DNA from: Aneurinibacillus sp. Ricciae_BoGa-3
GTDB taxonomy: Bacteria > Bacillota > Bacilli > Aneurinibacillales > Aneurinibacillaceae
DNA: 64,000 nt
Direction: 5' to 3'
Assembly (NCBI RefSeq): GCF_028421645.1
Contig: NZ_CP116887.1
Location: forward strand, 3,412,001-3,476,000
The position numbers and the translations under genes are program-made. Under the pieces are notes generated by a model, which was given only the letters and a program-made list of their open reading frames with translations, did not search any database and was not told the origin of the DNA. Below, one piece after another: positions 36,742-45,728 of this stretch (the first letter of the stretch is position 1; every line of letters starts with the position of its first letter).

Positions 36742-36784
36742 ATGAGAAAAACATCGCGGGCAACTATTATCCCGCGATGTTTTA
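36742..36784. terminator. Bidirectional terminator sharing 20 bases with the RNA elements
   Basis: AAACATCGCGGG and CCCGCGATGTTT form a 12-pair stem between two convergent genes. The left flank and arm, ATGAGAAAAACATCGCGGGC (36742-36761), are the same as the first 20 bases of the structured RNA elements apart from one or two bases. Confidence 0.85.
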
Positions 36785-36786
36785 TG

Positions 36787-37575
36787 TCAGCTGCTGGCAC
36801 TTGTATAAGAGCGGAGTGCGTACCGCCAAAATCGACGGGATAACCATAAGAAAATGCCCGCAACAACAAGGGATAGAAGCGTTGTCACGCTATTCCATCT
36901 GCCTAACAGGGCCATGACAGGGGTACTCGTGATAAATGCCGCAGGCAAAATGTATGTCAGCACAATACGGAGCCAGCCCTGGTACATACCAATTGGAAAA
37001 CGGGTCGTTTCGAAAAAAGAATCGAACGCGAAGGAAAGATCGTCTATTCGGATCACCCAAAATGCTGTCGTCATGAGCAGCATCCATAGCGAATAAATAA
37101 GCACGAGTGAAGAAAACAGGCTAATGATAAACACCATGCAATCCCCAAACGTCGGCACGTAATGTTTTTGAGACAGTCCGTACACAATCAATCCCAATCC
37201 GAGAAAGACGTCAATCAGCCGCCAGAAGATCAAATGGCGAAAACTGACATAAAACATGCTATCCACCGGTTTGGTCAGAATATAATCTAACGTTCCCTTT
37301 CTTACATGCAACAGCAGCCGCGACATATTAGGACGCAGGGCAAAATTAATAAATCCTTGCAGTGTATTGAACATTCCGAGAAGCACGAGGACATCTGCAT
37401 ATGCCCAGCCCCCAAGTTGATTGGTTTGATAAAAAAAGATCTGAATGGTCAAAATCGCTATACCCACACCAAAAAGACTGGAAAGCAAATTCCCGATAAA
37501 TTCGCTGCGGTATTCAAGTTCTTCGACTAAACAGGTTCTAAAAAACTCACAAAAAATCCGCCAATTTCTCCTCAT
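36787..37575 (-). CDS. ABC-2 type exporter permease (second permease)
   Basis: The 262-residue membrane protein has six helices and is of the ABC-2 permease group that pairs with a second permease of similar size (COG3694/COG4587 type). FRTCLVEELEYRSEFIGNLLSS at the N terminus and TLDYILTKPVDSMFYVS are typical. It is the last gene of an ATPase-permease-permease operon. The substrate is unknown. Confidence 0.9.
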   Translation of the reverse strand: MRRNWRIFCEFFRTCLVEELEYRSEFIGNLLSSLFGVGIAILTIQIFFYQTNQLGGWAYADVLVLLGMFNTLQGFINFALRPNMSRLLLHVRKGTLDYILTKPVDSMFYVSFRHLIFWRLIDVFLGLGLIVYGLSQKHYVPTFGDCMVFIISLFSSLVLIYSLWMLLMTTAFWVIRIDDLSFAFDSFFETTRFPIGMYQGWLRIVLTYILPAAFITSTPVMALLGRWNSVTTLLSLVVAGIFLWLSRRFWRYALRSYTSASS

Positions 37576-37578
37576 TTA

Positions 37579-38352
37579 TTACCCCCCTACTGCCTGATTT
37601 TTTTTCAAGCCTGCTTTCCACAGCCACCCAAGCATCGCAAATAAAAGCAGTGCCCAGATGATGGACCCAAGAAAACCATACGCCATATTTGGCCCGGTTG
37701 CAGCACCTGTCACGATATCAATCGGGAAGCCAATCATATAGCGGAAAGGCAGGACAAAACTAATCTGCTGCATGACAGGAGGCAGCAGAGACAAAGGCGC
37801 GATACGTCCAGAGAAGAACAAGGATACGGCTTCAAACATGGAATATATCGCTGTGACTTTGGTAATCCAGAAACCAAGAAGGCCAAACGTATAGCTAAAC
37901 ATAAATCGGATGGCAGCCCCTAAAAGCAAGGCAGCGATGAATAACAGCCACTGGGTACCGCTCAAATGGAGCCGCAGAGCAGGAACAAACAGTGCTGTTA
38001 TAATCCAGACGGGAATGAGAATAACTAAAAATAACCCTTTATAAACAATGTTTTCTGCAATCGCCCAGTGTACCGGGTGAAGTGGTCGCACAATGTGATA
38101 TGAAAAAGTGCCTTCCCGAATTTCGCGATCGAGTTCCCATACATCCCAGGCACTCGTCAGCCGTTCTACAAAAATGAGTACAATAAAATAAAGCACAAAT
38201 GACTGGGCCTGCGCTTGATAAATATTCATCCACACGATCATCGTTATCAGCGGCTGTATCATGGATCCTGTCATCCATACGATGGTTGCAAGCTGATAGG
38301 CAAACATTTCAACATACTTCATCCGAAGAAGAACCACGTACTTATTGAACAT
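37579..38352 (-). CDS. ABC-2 type exporter permease (first permease)
   Basis: The 257-residue protein has six membrane helices and the motif REGTFSYHIVRPLHP typical of ABC-2 permeases. The frame is open up to 38478, but the start at 38352 follows GGAGGAATCCC and overlaps the ATPase stop by 11 bases. It forms a heteromeric exporter with the next gene. Confidence 0.9.
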   Translation of the reverse strand: MFNKYVVLLRMKYVEMFAYQLATIVWMTGSMIQPLITMIVWMNIYQAQAQSFVLYFIVLIFVERLTSAWDVWELDREIREGTFSYHIVRPLHPVHWAIAENIVYKGLFLVILIPVWIITALFVPALRLHLSGTQWLLFIAALLLGAAIRFMFSYTFGLLGFWITKVTAIYSMFEAVSLFFSGRIAPLSLLPPVMQQISFVLPFRYMIGFPIDIVTGAATGPNMAYGFLGSIIWALLLFAMLGWLWKAGLKKNQAVGG

Positions 38353-39322
38353 GGGATTCCTCCTGGAATGCAAGGGTGATGACCTCCTCCATTGGCGGAT
38401 CCTGTATATTGAGATCGGATACGTGAAAATTCTGCAACAGCTTGGAAGACACCTCTGGAATTCGCTCCCGCGGAACACGCAGTGTTACTCTCCCCTCTTC
38501 GATATGCACGATCTCCCCATAATTATCCCACGATACGGCCGGCAGAGAAGGAAGGCGGATTTCAAGCAGTTTATAGGGCGTTAGTTTTTCCGTTAAGACT
38601 TGTAAATCGCCATCGTACAGCAATTTTCCATGATTGATAATCAGCACCCGGTTACACAGCGCTGTCACATCACCCATATAGTGGGAAGTCAACAGAATTG
38701 TAGTCTGGTGTTCCCGGTTGTATTTTGCGATAAATTTCCGAACTTTTTCCTGCGTATGGACATCGAGGCCTATCGTTGGTTCATCCAAAAACAAAATGGT
38801 GGGCCGGTGCAACAAGGCTGCCGCTAACTCACATTTCATGCGCTGGCCCAGCGACAAACTTCGCGTGGGTTTGGTGAGCAACGGCTCAAGTTCAAGCAAT
38901 TCGGTGAGCTCATCTAACGTTTGGCGAAATACCCGATCCTCTATTTCATAAATGGCCTTATTCACCAGGAAAGTTTCCATGGGCGGGATATCCCAGATAA
39001 GCTGGCTTTTTTGTCCCATAACCAGGCTCATCATCTTTTTAAATTCATTTTTTTGTTCAAGTGGCTTAAATCCCCCTACCGTTATTTGGCCCGATGTAGG
39101 GTGAAGAAGCCCCGCCAGCATTTTCATAGTCGTGGTTTTCCCGGCGCCATTAGGACCGAGAAAACCGACTATCTCTCCTGACTCAATCGAAAACGAGACA
39201 TCTTTGACAGCGTCTACGGTCCGATATTCACGTCTAAAAAGACTGCGAACTGCATCAGCCCACCCTTCCTGGCGGACATGCACTTTAAACTGCTTATTTA
39301 AATGTTGAACTTGAATAGACAT
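38342..39322 (-). CDS. ABC exporter ATP-binding protein
   Basis: The 326-residue ATPase has Walker A GPNGAGKTT (about residues 55-63), the Q-loop region, signature SLSLGQRMKCEL, Walker B ILFLDEPTIGLD and the switch LLTSHYMGDV. It is of the daunorubicin-resistance-type (DrrA-like) group with a C-terminal regulatory extension. It drives the two permeases encoded next. Confidence 0.93.
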   Translation of the reverse strand: MSIQVQHLNKQFKVHVRQEGWADAVRSLFRREYRTVDAVKDVSFSIESGEIVGFLGPNGAGKTTTMKMLAGLLHPTSGQITVGGFKPLEQKNEFKKMMSLVMGQKSQLIWDIPPMETFLVNKAIYEIEDRVFRQTLDELTELLELEPLLTKPTRSLSLGQRMKCELAAALLHRPTILFLDEPTIGLDVHTQEKVRKFIAKYNREHQTTILLTSHYMGDVTALCNRVLIINHGKLLYDGDLQVLTEKLTPYKLLEIRLPSLPAVSWDNYGEIVHIEEGRVTLRVPRERIPEVSSKLLQNFHVSDLNIQDPPMEEVITLAFQEESHVQ

Positions 39323-39437
39323 TCGTCCCTCCGCTGCATAAAATAATCTGATTTAATTTCCATATTAACCTTCCCCCCACAAAATTGAAATAAGAAGAAA
39401 CGCTAACGTTTTCAAGTGACATAAACTTTATTGCCAC

Positions 39438-39476
39438 AATTAAAAAACGGCCTGAAATCTATTCAGGCCGCAATTT
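39438..39476 (-). terminator. Terminator of the multicopper oxidase gene
   Basis: On the minus strand GCGGCCTGAA and TTCAGGCCGT form a stem followed by TTTTTAA, immediately after the stop at 39477. Confidence 0.85.
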
Positions 39477-40955
39477 TTATTCGGGGTTATTGCCAGAGTT
39501 ATTTCCCACTTTATACGGTGTTGAGATACCCTGGTAATAGACCATAACGTCCATTCCAACTGCTGCGTGGGAGAGGTCATGGCAGTGAAACATCCATATT
39601 CCCGGGTTATTTGCTTGAAAAGCGATCACATACGAATCTTTCGGCATCATATTTAACGTATCGAGGTAAATAGGGCTCCCTGACAGCGGCTTTCCATTTT
39701 TACTTAGCACCTGAAAGGTATGGCCGTGTAGATGCATTGGATGGATAAGTGAACTGTTATTTTCTAATGTAATCTTTACACTGTCCCCTTGTTTGACTTC
39801 AATAGGCGGGATATTAGGAGCTAATTTCCCGTTGATGGTCATTCCTTCTCCCAATTTCAAATCATATGTTTTAGTAAAAGAAGTACTTAAACTATAAATT
39901 CCTCTTTGGTGAACGCCATATGTCGTAAAGTCAAACCGTGGGTACTCCTTGGGGTTGCTGTTATCAGAAACAGGCTGTCCATTTCCGATTGTAGCTGAAA
40001 TCATTTTATTTTCGTTATCAGAAACATCAGCATCCACCAGTTTTACCACACCGTTAGCCGGCATCTTAAAGCTGATATCACATCGTCCCGCTGCACCAAC
40101 AGGCAGAAGGGTTTTTTCGATTGGTGAGGGCCCCGAAATATCGTGGCCGTCGAGGGCAATGACGCTAAACTTCGCTCCGGTTAATGTCAGCAAGTGTGTA
40201 GCGTTTCCAGTATTGATAAGGCGAAGCCGGACCTGTTCACCAGGTTTTGCAGCCAGGTGTACCCCACTGCTTGTACCATTAACCGTAAAAACATTATTTC
40301 CCGGGATATTCCAATCATGCAGCGTTAACGTATAGTCCTTATCATATTTCACAGCTGGCTTTTTCGGGTCCACCACAAAAGCGCCGAATAAACCTTTGCC
40401 TACCTGATTGAAGCTATCCTGATGAGAGTGGTACCAGTAGGTTCCCGGTTGATTGGCGATAAATGTATAGGTGAACGTTTGCCCAGGTTTTACCGCATCC
40501 TGTGTTACCCCTGCAATGCCATCCTCGGCTCCCGGTACATCAACCCCATGCCAGTGAATGGTTACACCTGTATTCAGCTTATTAATAAGATGGACCACAA
40601 CGCGATCGCCTTGTGTAACGCGCAGTTCGGGTCCGGGCACCGTCCCATTAAACGTCAAGGCGTCAGTCGTGATTCCATTGCCTAAATTAATTTTTTTGCT
40701 TTCAGCTATCAGTGTAAATGTTTTCGTAGGAGCGTTTGTTTTAGGCGCCGTAAAATGTGTAACAGGAATTCCTTTGTTGGACGTATCCCCCATACTCATG
40801 TTGCCCATACTACCCATATTGTCCACATGCCCCATCTCCATTGCGGCAGGAGCCTGTGATTGATTCTGCTCGCTCGTAAAGATGTAGATGCCGCCTACTA
40901 TCACGACCAGAAATAAACCTATATAAATGAATAATTTTTTTCGTGTAGGATTCAT
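39477..40955 (-). CDS. Multicopper oxidase, membrane-anchored
   Basis: The 492-residue protein has an N-terminal signal anchor (residues 7-25), a Met/His-rich linker (MEMGHVDNMGSMGNMSMGD, about 40-58) and three cupredoxin domains. All copper-binding motifs are present: HWHG, WYHSH, HPMHLHGH and HCHDLSHAAVGMDVM, so type 1, 2 and 3 sites should be complete. The enzyme probably oxidises Cu(I), Mn(II) or phenolics outside the cell. No copper exporter is adjacent. Confidence 0.94.
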   Translation of the reverse strand: MNPTRKKLFIYIGLFLVVIVGGIYIFTSEQNQSQAPAAMEMGHVDNMGSMGNMSMGDTSNKGIPVTHFTAPKTNAPTKTFTLIAESKKINLGNGITTDALTFNGTVPGPELRVTQGDRVVVHLINKLNTGVTIHWHGVDVPGAEDGIAGVTQDAVKPGQTFTYTFIANQPGTYWYHSHQDSFNQVGKGLFGAFVVDPKKPAVKYDKDYTLTLHDWNIPGNNVFTVNGTSSGVHLAAKPGEQVRLRLINTGNATHLLTLTGAKFSVIALDGHDISGPSPIEKTLLPVGAAGRCDISFKMPANGVVKLVDADVSDNENKMISATIGNGQPVSDNSNPKEYPRFDFTTYGVHQRGIYSLSTSFTKTYDLKLGEGMTINGKLAPNIPPIEVKQGDSVKITLENNSSLIHPMHLHGHTFQVLSKNGKPLSGSPIYLDTLNMMPKDSYVIAFQANNPGIWMFHCHDLSHAAVGMDVMVYYQGISTPYKVGNNSGNNPE

Positions 40956-41112
40956 AGCTATATACCTCCATCCTCATTGATTATAGTCCTTGAACGTGGA
41001 TTTATCTTGGTATGGAGGACCTATGGTCTAGCGCTGAATGTGACAATAACGACACACGTACTGTATCAAAGGTTCAGCAGCAAATTTTACTCGCCCAATC
41101 AAAGGCGCAGTA

Positions 41113-41146
41113 AAAAGCACCGGCGTCCCCACCGATGCTTTTTTTG
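41113..41146 (+). terminator. Orphan terminator on the plus strand
   Basis: AAAGCACCGG-CGTCCCCA-CCGATGCTTTTTTT is a strong hairpin with seven T. There is no plus-strand gene upstream, so an unannotated short transcript from about 40980 may end here. Confidence 0.6.
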
Positions 41147-41234
41147 CGTGCCAAACTTCCATGTGTTTCGTTCATCATGCACTACTTACTTCGATTTCTT
41201 CCCAAATGCTACAGCATGGTGATAATTACGCCGC

Positions 41235-41396
41235 CGATTGAGTTATCGTTACCAAATGGGAACGAAAATTTGCTTTCAAACGATAATAATTCCCTATTCA
41301 ACTACTTTATCCAATCCTTTGGCTAAAATGTGATAGTATTGCGGTAAAATACCCTTTGAACAATAGCTCCTCCACCAACAACAAAATGTTCACCTT
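41235..41396 (-). pseudogene. Fragment of the TIM-barrel isomerase gene (duplicate of 53995-54155)
   Basis: The DNA here closely follows the internal part of the isomerase gene at 53676, for example GGTAAAATACCCTTTGA and CCTCCACC-ACAACAAAATGTTCA in both, with small deletions and substitutions that destroy the frame. It is joined at 41393-41400 to a lacI fragment. It is decayed and non-functional. Confidence 0.8.
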
Positions 41397-41620
41397 TTCT
41401 ACAAAGAATGGGTTTGTGATGTCGGGTAGGATGACAGCTACTGTTTTTGAAGAGTTTTTCCGTAAATTTGTAGCTAGCCTTTTAGGTTTGTATTCTACTT
41501 CCGTTATGACGTCCAACACTTTCATTCCCGGTCTTCTTGGAAACGTTTTTATCATTGGATAACACTCTTGAAACAGTAGCCGTCGAAACATTGACTAACT
41601 TGGCTACGCCTAATACAAAT
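41393..41620 (-). pseudogene. Fragment of LacI-type repressor gene (duplicate of 57583-57795)
   Basis: The minus strand encodes EVEYKPKRLATNLRKNSS then KTVAVILPDITNPFFVE, almost the same as the repressor at 56787. The N-terminal helix-turn-helix part is also present at the DNA level but shifted out of frame by an insertion in GACCGGGAATG. The fragment runs into the isomerase fragment without a break, so it arose by deletion within a duplicated operon. Confidence 0.85.
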
Positions 41621-41696
41621 TCCTTTCACAATTTGTTTTTTACCAAATAAATTGCAAACGATACATTTTAAATTTTTAGATTGAAGTCAACCCAAG

Positions 41697-42509
41697 TTAA
41701 TTGAGCATCCCTTCAAAGCGATGCTTCATCCACAAACAAACTTCCCATAGATTCGTAACTGGCTGGTTAGTGAACGGAAGTCGTGGCATGTAGGGAGGTG
41801 GTCCGAATTCAGGGGTAAATGTTAATTGCGTACCTGCATCTTTGTGTAGTTGAACAACATGCTTCCACCATTGTTCATGCGTGCTTAATTCAAGGGCATA
41901 TTCTGCTGCACCGGGATGGGGAACTTGCGGTCCTTGGTCATAACCGACTCGCGCGTGAATATGTATGGTCCGCTGGAAAGCCATCTCTAAGTGCTCTACC
42001 TGGTCTTCTAGTAAGGACTCACATACGCATACCCAGTGGCTGAAATCGGCGGTTAATTTCAGTTCAGGGAATTCACGCAGCAGTGCCGTTGTTGTCCAAG
42101 GAGTAAACATAGCGCGTCCTCTATGCGTTTCGTGCCCTACTGGAATTCCCAATGACTCCTCAATTGCCTGCGTTTTTTCGAAAAATGCCAATTGATCTTC
42201 ATATGACATCCCATCTCTCGCGCTATGCGAATTAATCATTATTGGTGAAAATGTTGTAGCCCGTTGAACCTGTTCTCTAAACGATTCAACATGGTTGCCG
42301 CTTGTAAATACCATTGCAATATAATCAAGTTGATACCGCTGCAATAGGCTGACAAAATGTTTTTCCTCTACAGCTGTTCCTCCTATGATTTCCAGCTGAT
42401 CAGGTAGAGGGCTTTCAATGCCGTCATACCCGGCAGCCACAATCCTCTCAAGCTGGCTTTCCAACGAGCCCTCCATTCCCCAGAGCGATTTAATGCTTTT
42501 TATCTTCAT
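41697..42509 (-). CDS. Sugar phosphate isomerase/epimerase family TIM barrel
   Basis: The 270-residue protein belongs to the xylose-isomerase-like TIM barrel family (AP endonuclease 2 superfamily), which includes IolE and rhizobial MocC. Metal-site candidates include Glu in GHETHRGR, Asp/His in LTADFSHWVCV, His in IHARVG and Glu in FTPEFGPPPYMP. It is downstream of the ferredoxin reductase gene, with 236 bases between; its position suggests a role in the inositol-type pathway. Confidence 0.85.
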   Translation of the reverse strand: MKIKSIKSLWGMEGSLESQLERIVAAGYDGIESPLPDQLEIIGGTAVEEKHFVSLLQRYQLDYIAMVFTSGNHVESFREQVQRATTFSPIMINSHSARDGMSYEDQLAFFEKTQAIEESLGIPVGHETHRGRAMFTPWTTTALLREFPELKLTADFSHWVCVCESLLEDQVEHLEMAFQRTIHIHARVGYDQGPQVPHPGAAEYALELSTHEQWWKHVVQLHKDAGTQLTFTPEFGPPPYMPRLPFTNQPVTNLWEVCLWMKHRFEGMLN

Positions 42510-42745
42510 TCAATTATCAACTCCAGACAGTCTGCATTTGCTTAAGCCTCAATTTGATTTAATCCCTCAGATGTTGATGCCCATCTAATATACTTTTTAC
42601 CCCATTCCCGGAATCATTTCTTACGCACTTTGTAAAAAGAATACAGTTGTGATCTTTTTGAATTTTATTTATTTTGCTTCAGCTTCTCTTCTATGCTTTT
42701 ATTAAACCGTGAGGATCAATGACAAACTTTTTCTGCTCGCTAAAA

Positions 42746-44002
42746 TTATAACGTGCTTTCAGCCACATCCCGTAAAAGTGTCTTAAGTTTTATATCAGGA
42801 TTAGCTAGTGCTTTTAAGTCTGGCCTTGCTTGCTGATGAATCATCATCTCTGAAAAGCGGATATCCTTTGCAATTTTGGAAATGGATCCAATCGCACTGG
42901 CAGAAACAAGACGTCCATCATCGGTTAGATGAAAAAAAAGCTTTCCATTATCACCACAGTCACGACTGACGATAAAATCTCCAAAATCAGTTAAACCAGT
43001 TACTTGTAATGTCTGTTCATACTGGTCTGACCAAAACCAAGGCACAGTTGTATAGGGCTCTCCGGCATCTAGCATGTTACGAGCTGCTAGCGAACCTTGG
43101 TCCTGTGCGTTTCTCCAAGATTCAAGTCGGATTCGTTTCCCCCCATATAGGCGATGCGGGAAGGAACAGCAGTCGCCAGCAGCAAAGATGTTTGGACCAC
43201 TCGTTCGAAGCATTTCATCAACACATACACCATTTTCAATTTCAAGGCCACACCCAGCAGCTAACCCAGTCTCGGGAATAGCCCCGATTCCGACAACAAT
43301 GGAATCACATTTGACTACCGTTCCATCTGCAAAAGTGATGACTTGCTGATCTCCAATGTCTTCAATTGTATCAATCGACACTCCGTACTTGAATTCCACC
43401 CCAGCAGCGCGATGACGTGCCTCAACAATGTCGGCAATTTCCTTTGGAACACCCCGCATCAGAATTCGTGGTCCCAGTTCTATCAGTGTGACTTTGCAAC
43501 CTTGTTCGATAGCACTGGCTGCCACTTCTAGACCAATAAATCCCCCTCCAACCACGACAATATGTTTGTCTGGATGCAATCGCTTACGAAGTGAAGCAGC
43601 ATCGGAAAATGTTCGCAGGTACGATACGTTAGCGGTTTCTGAACCAGTTAAAGAAAAATTGCGAGGACAAGCTCCTGTTGCAAGCAACAGCCGTTCATAT
43701 TGTATCTGCTGCCCACCATCAAGCATTAAAGATCGGGTATTTCGGTTGATTTCTTTTACAGTACAGCCGGACATAAAGGTAATGTCGTGTTGTGACAGCT
43801 TCTCACTATTGACAATGAGCACCGGTGCCGGTTCACTGTCCTCAACGAGTAAGCGCTTAGAGAGTGGTGGACGTTCGTAAGGCTCCCACTGTTCTTCCCC
43901 TATTAGGGTGATTGAAACGGTCCATCCCTGTGCCCGTAGTTCCATCGCCGCTCGGGTACCACATTCTCCCGCACCAATAATCACCATTCCAAGTTGATTC
44001 AT
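42746..44002 (-). CDS. Ferredoxin reductase (MocF-like), FAD-dependent
   Basis: The 418-residue flavoprotein has two Rossmann motifs (IIGAGECGTRAAMEL at the N terminus, VVVGGGFIGLEVAASA in the middle) and a FAD-binding AAGDCCSFPH. The architecture is that of BphA4/rhodocoxin reductases, which pass electrons from NAD(P)H to a [2Fe-2S] ferredoxin. It follows a Rieske ferredoxin gene by nine bases and an oxygenase-like gene, the composition of MocDEF. It lacks one thing of note: the N-terminal motif reads GAGECG rather than GxGxxG. Confidence 0.9.
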   Translation of the reverse strand: MNQLGMVIIGAGECGTRAAMELRAQGWTVSITLIGEEQWEPYERPPLSKRLLVEDSEPAPVLIVNSEKLSQHDITFMSGCTVKEINRNTRSLMLDGGQQIQYERLLLATGACPRNFSLTGSETANVSYLRTFSDAASLRKRLHPDKHIVVVGGGFIGLEVAASAIEQGCKVTLIELGPRILMRGVPKEIADIVEARHRAAGVEFKYGVSIDTIEDIGDQQVITFADGTVVKCDSIVVGIGAIPETGLAAGCGLEIENGVCVDEMLRTSGPNIFAAGDCCSFPHRLYGGKRIRLESWRNAQDQGSLAARNMLDAGEPYTTVPWFWSDQYEQTLQVTGLTDFGDFIVSRDCGDNGKLFFHLTDDGRLVSASAIGSISKIAKDIRFSEMMIHQQARPDLKALANPDIKLKTLLRDVAESTL

Positions 44003-44011
44003 AGGCTCTCC

Positions 44012-44332
44012 TTAATCCACCTTTATAAAAATCTTACCCCCATCAATTTTTACGGGATAAGTCCTAATACTTTCACAAATTGGTGCACGTTTAGCTTCTC
44101 CGGTTGTAAAATCCAGCCGACCATTATGTTTCGGGCATTCAATTTGGGTACCCATCACTAGCCCATCCGCCAAATGAAATCTTTCATGCGTACAGTATCC
44201 GTCGGTTGCATAGTACTCGCTTTTTATCGTGCGGTATATTGCGAAGGTCCGGTCCTCATAATCAAAGCGGATAACATCCTCCTCCTCAATATCATCTACA
44301 TCACATGTTTCAATCCAACCTTCGTAATTCAT
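44012..44332 (-). CDS. Rieske [2Fe-2S] ferredoxin (MocE-like)
   Basis: The 106-residue protein has the two Rieske cluster boxes: CTHERFHL (about residues 46-53) and CPKHNGRLDF (about 66-75), giving two Cys and two His. Soluble Rieske ferredoxins of this size serve ring-hydroxylating or demethylating oxygenases. It is between the desaturase-like oxygenase and the reductase in one transcriptional direction. Confidence 0.93.
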   Translation of the reverse strand: MNYEGWIETCDVDDIEEEDVIRFDYEDRTFAIYRTIKSEYYATDGYCTHERFHLADGLVMGTQIECPKHNGRLDFTTGEAKRAPICESIRTYPVKIDGGKIFIKVD

Positions 44333-44509
44333 AAAAGTTCCTCCTCGACTGACTATTCTATATATTCGACTGATGTTGCAGTAAAAAAGCAGAGTAACAC
44401 TGGAATGGTCCTATAATCAGTTTTTATCTGCAGATCCTATCTCAAATTGTTTGTCAAGTACTTCTATTATTCGTGATCGTGATGCCGTAATCATTAGAGT
44501 GATTCGCAA

Positions 44510-45616
44510 TTATGCCTCCCGAGCCGTCCCATGTTCAGCCACTGTTCCAAACGGATGCGGACCATAGTTATAAGGGCGGGCAGTTTCCGGCAACTTACGT
44601 ACAATTGTGTAAGTGGGATCTTTACGCTGCTTATAAAGCGCATAAAAAACTTCTTTTAACGCTGCAAAGAGACTCGGGCTTGGAGCTGGGCAATCACCCT
44701 TCATTTCCTCATGGAGAGCAGGGAGAGCATGGTAGGGTACCATCGGAAACATATGATGCTCAATATGATAGTTCATGTTACAATATAGAAACCGGATAAT
44801 CGGGTTCATATATACAGTGCGCGTGTTCAGACGATGGTCCAGAACATCTTCATTTAGACCCAAATGTTGCGTCCAGGCCACAGTCATAACCCCGAAAAAG
44901 CCGTAAAAGGTCGGAAGAACAATGAACATTGCCGGCAGTATGCTTCTCGTGTACACACAGGAGATTATTACCGCTAAAAAGATAAGTACCCAAACACGCG
45001 CTTCCCAATAAGCTTTTTTAAATTCCGAAGGTGGGATATAGTCCAGCTCCTCTTTATCCATCTTGCCAAAGGCATGCAAGAGAACTCTTTTCAGATCCAC
45101 TAATCCACCTATTAAGCGAAAGTATTCCATGAACAGAACACGCCATACGGGTGGCCGCGGTGCGTGAATTTCAGGATCTCGACCCACGATATAAGTGTCT
45201 GTATGATGACGTGCATGACTCCAACGCCAAGGTGTTGCCGGAAATAAGTTCATAAAAGAGGCAATTTGATACACTACTTCGTTCATCCACTGTGTCTTGA
45301 ACATCGTACCATGGCTAGCTTCATGCCACCGGGAATTTCCAGTTAAAGCATATACACCTCCATAAGCTGCAAATGCAGGTACCGCCCACCAAGTTCCCCA
45401 GGTATGGTATGCAATAATACCTAAGACGATAAGTACCGCAAACCAGATAATAGTATCTCTAATTGCCGGTCCATCCTTTCGCTTCATGAGTTCCTTCATC
45501 CGTTTACGGGGAATGGGGGAAGCATACCACTCTGCTGCTACAAGCCCCTTCTCCTGCGCTCGCCTAGTTTCAATTCCATTAAGACTATAATCTCTTCTAC
45601 TAATTTGGTGAGACAT
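44510..45616 (-). CDS. Fatty acid desaturase-family oxygenase (MocD-like)
   Basis: The 368-residue membrane di-iron enzyme has four hydrophobic helices and the three His boxes WHEASHG (HxxxH), WSHARHHTD (HxxHH) and YHIEHHMFP (HxxHH). Family members desaturate lipids or hydroxylate small compounds; MocD of rhizobia is of this family and works with MocE and MocF to demethylate rhizopine. The adjacent Rieske ferredoxin and reductase genes suggest the MocD-type role, not lipid desaturation. That is inference. Confidence 0.88.
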   Translation of the reverse strand: MSHQISRRDYSLNGIETRRAQEKGLVAAEWYASPIPRKRMKELMKRKDGPAIRDTIIWFAVLIVLGIIAYHTWGTWWAVPAFAAYGGVYALTGNSRWHEASHGTMFKTQWMNEVVYQIASFMNLFPATPWRWSHARHHTDTYIVGRDPEIHAPRPPVWRVLFMEYFRLIGGLVDLKRVLLHAFGKMDKEELDYIPPSEFKKAYWEARVWVLIFLAVIISCVYTRSILPAMFIVLPTFYGFFGVMTVAWTQHLGLNEDVLDHRLNTRTVYMNPIIRFLYCNMNYHIEHHMFPMVPYHALPALHEEMKGDCPAPSPSLFAALKEVFYALYKQRKDPTYTIVRKLPETARPYNYGPHPFGTVAEHGTAREA

Positions 45617-45728
45617 AGTTTATCCTCCTCAAATTCAATATTTAACAGTTACTAAAGTTATCCTACTTTGTTATAAAACGTGAGAGGCGTTTCAATCTGT
45701 ACTTGACGATTATTTAAAAATCTATTAA

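Noticed and set aside
44510-45616. A simple membrane lipid desaturase as the function of this gene
   Set aside because: It cannot be excluded, but dedicated Rieske ferredoxin and reductase genes directly downstream and the cyclitol context fit a MocD-type oxygenase better.
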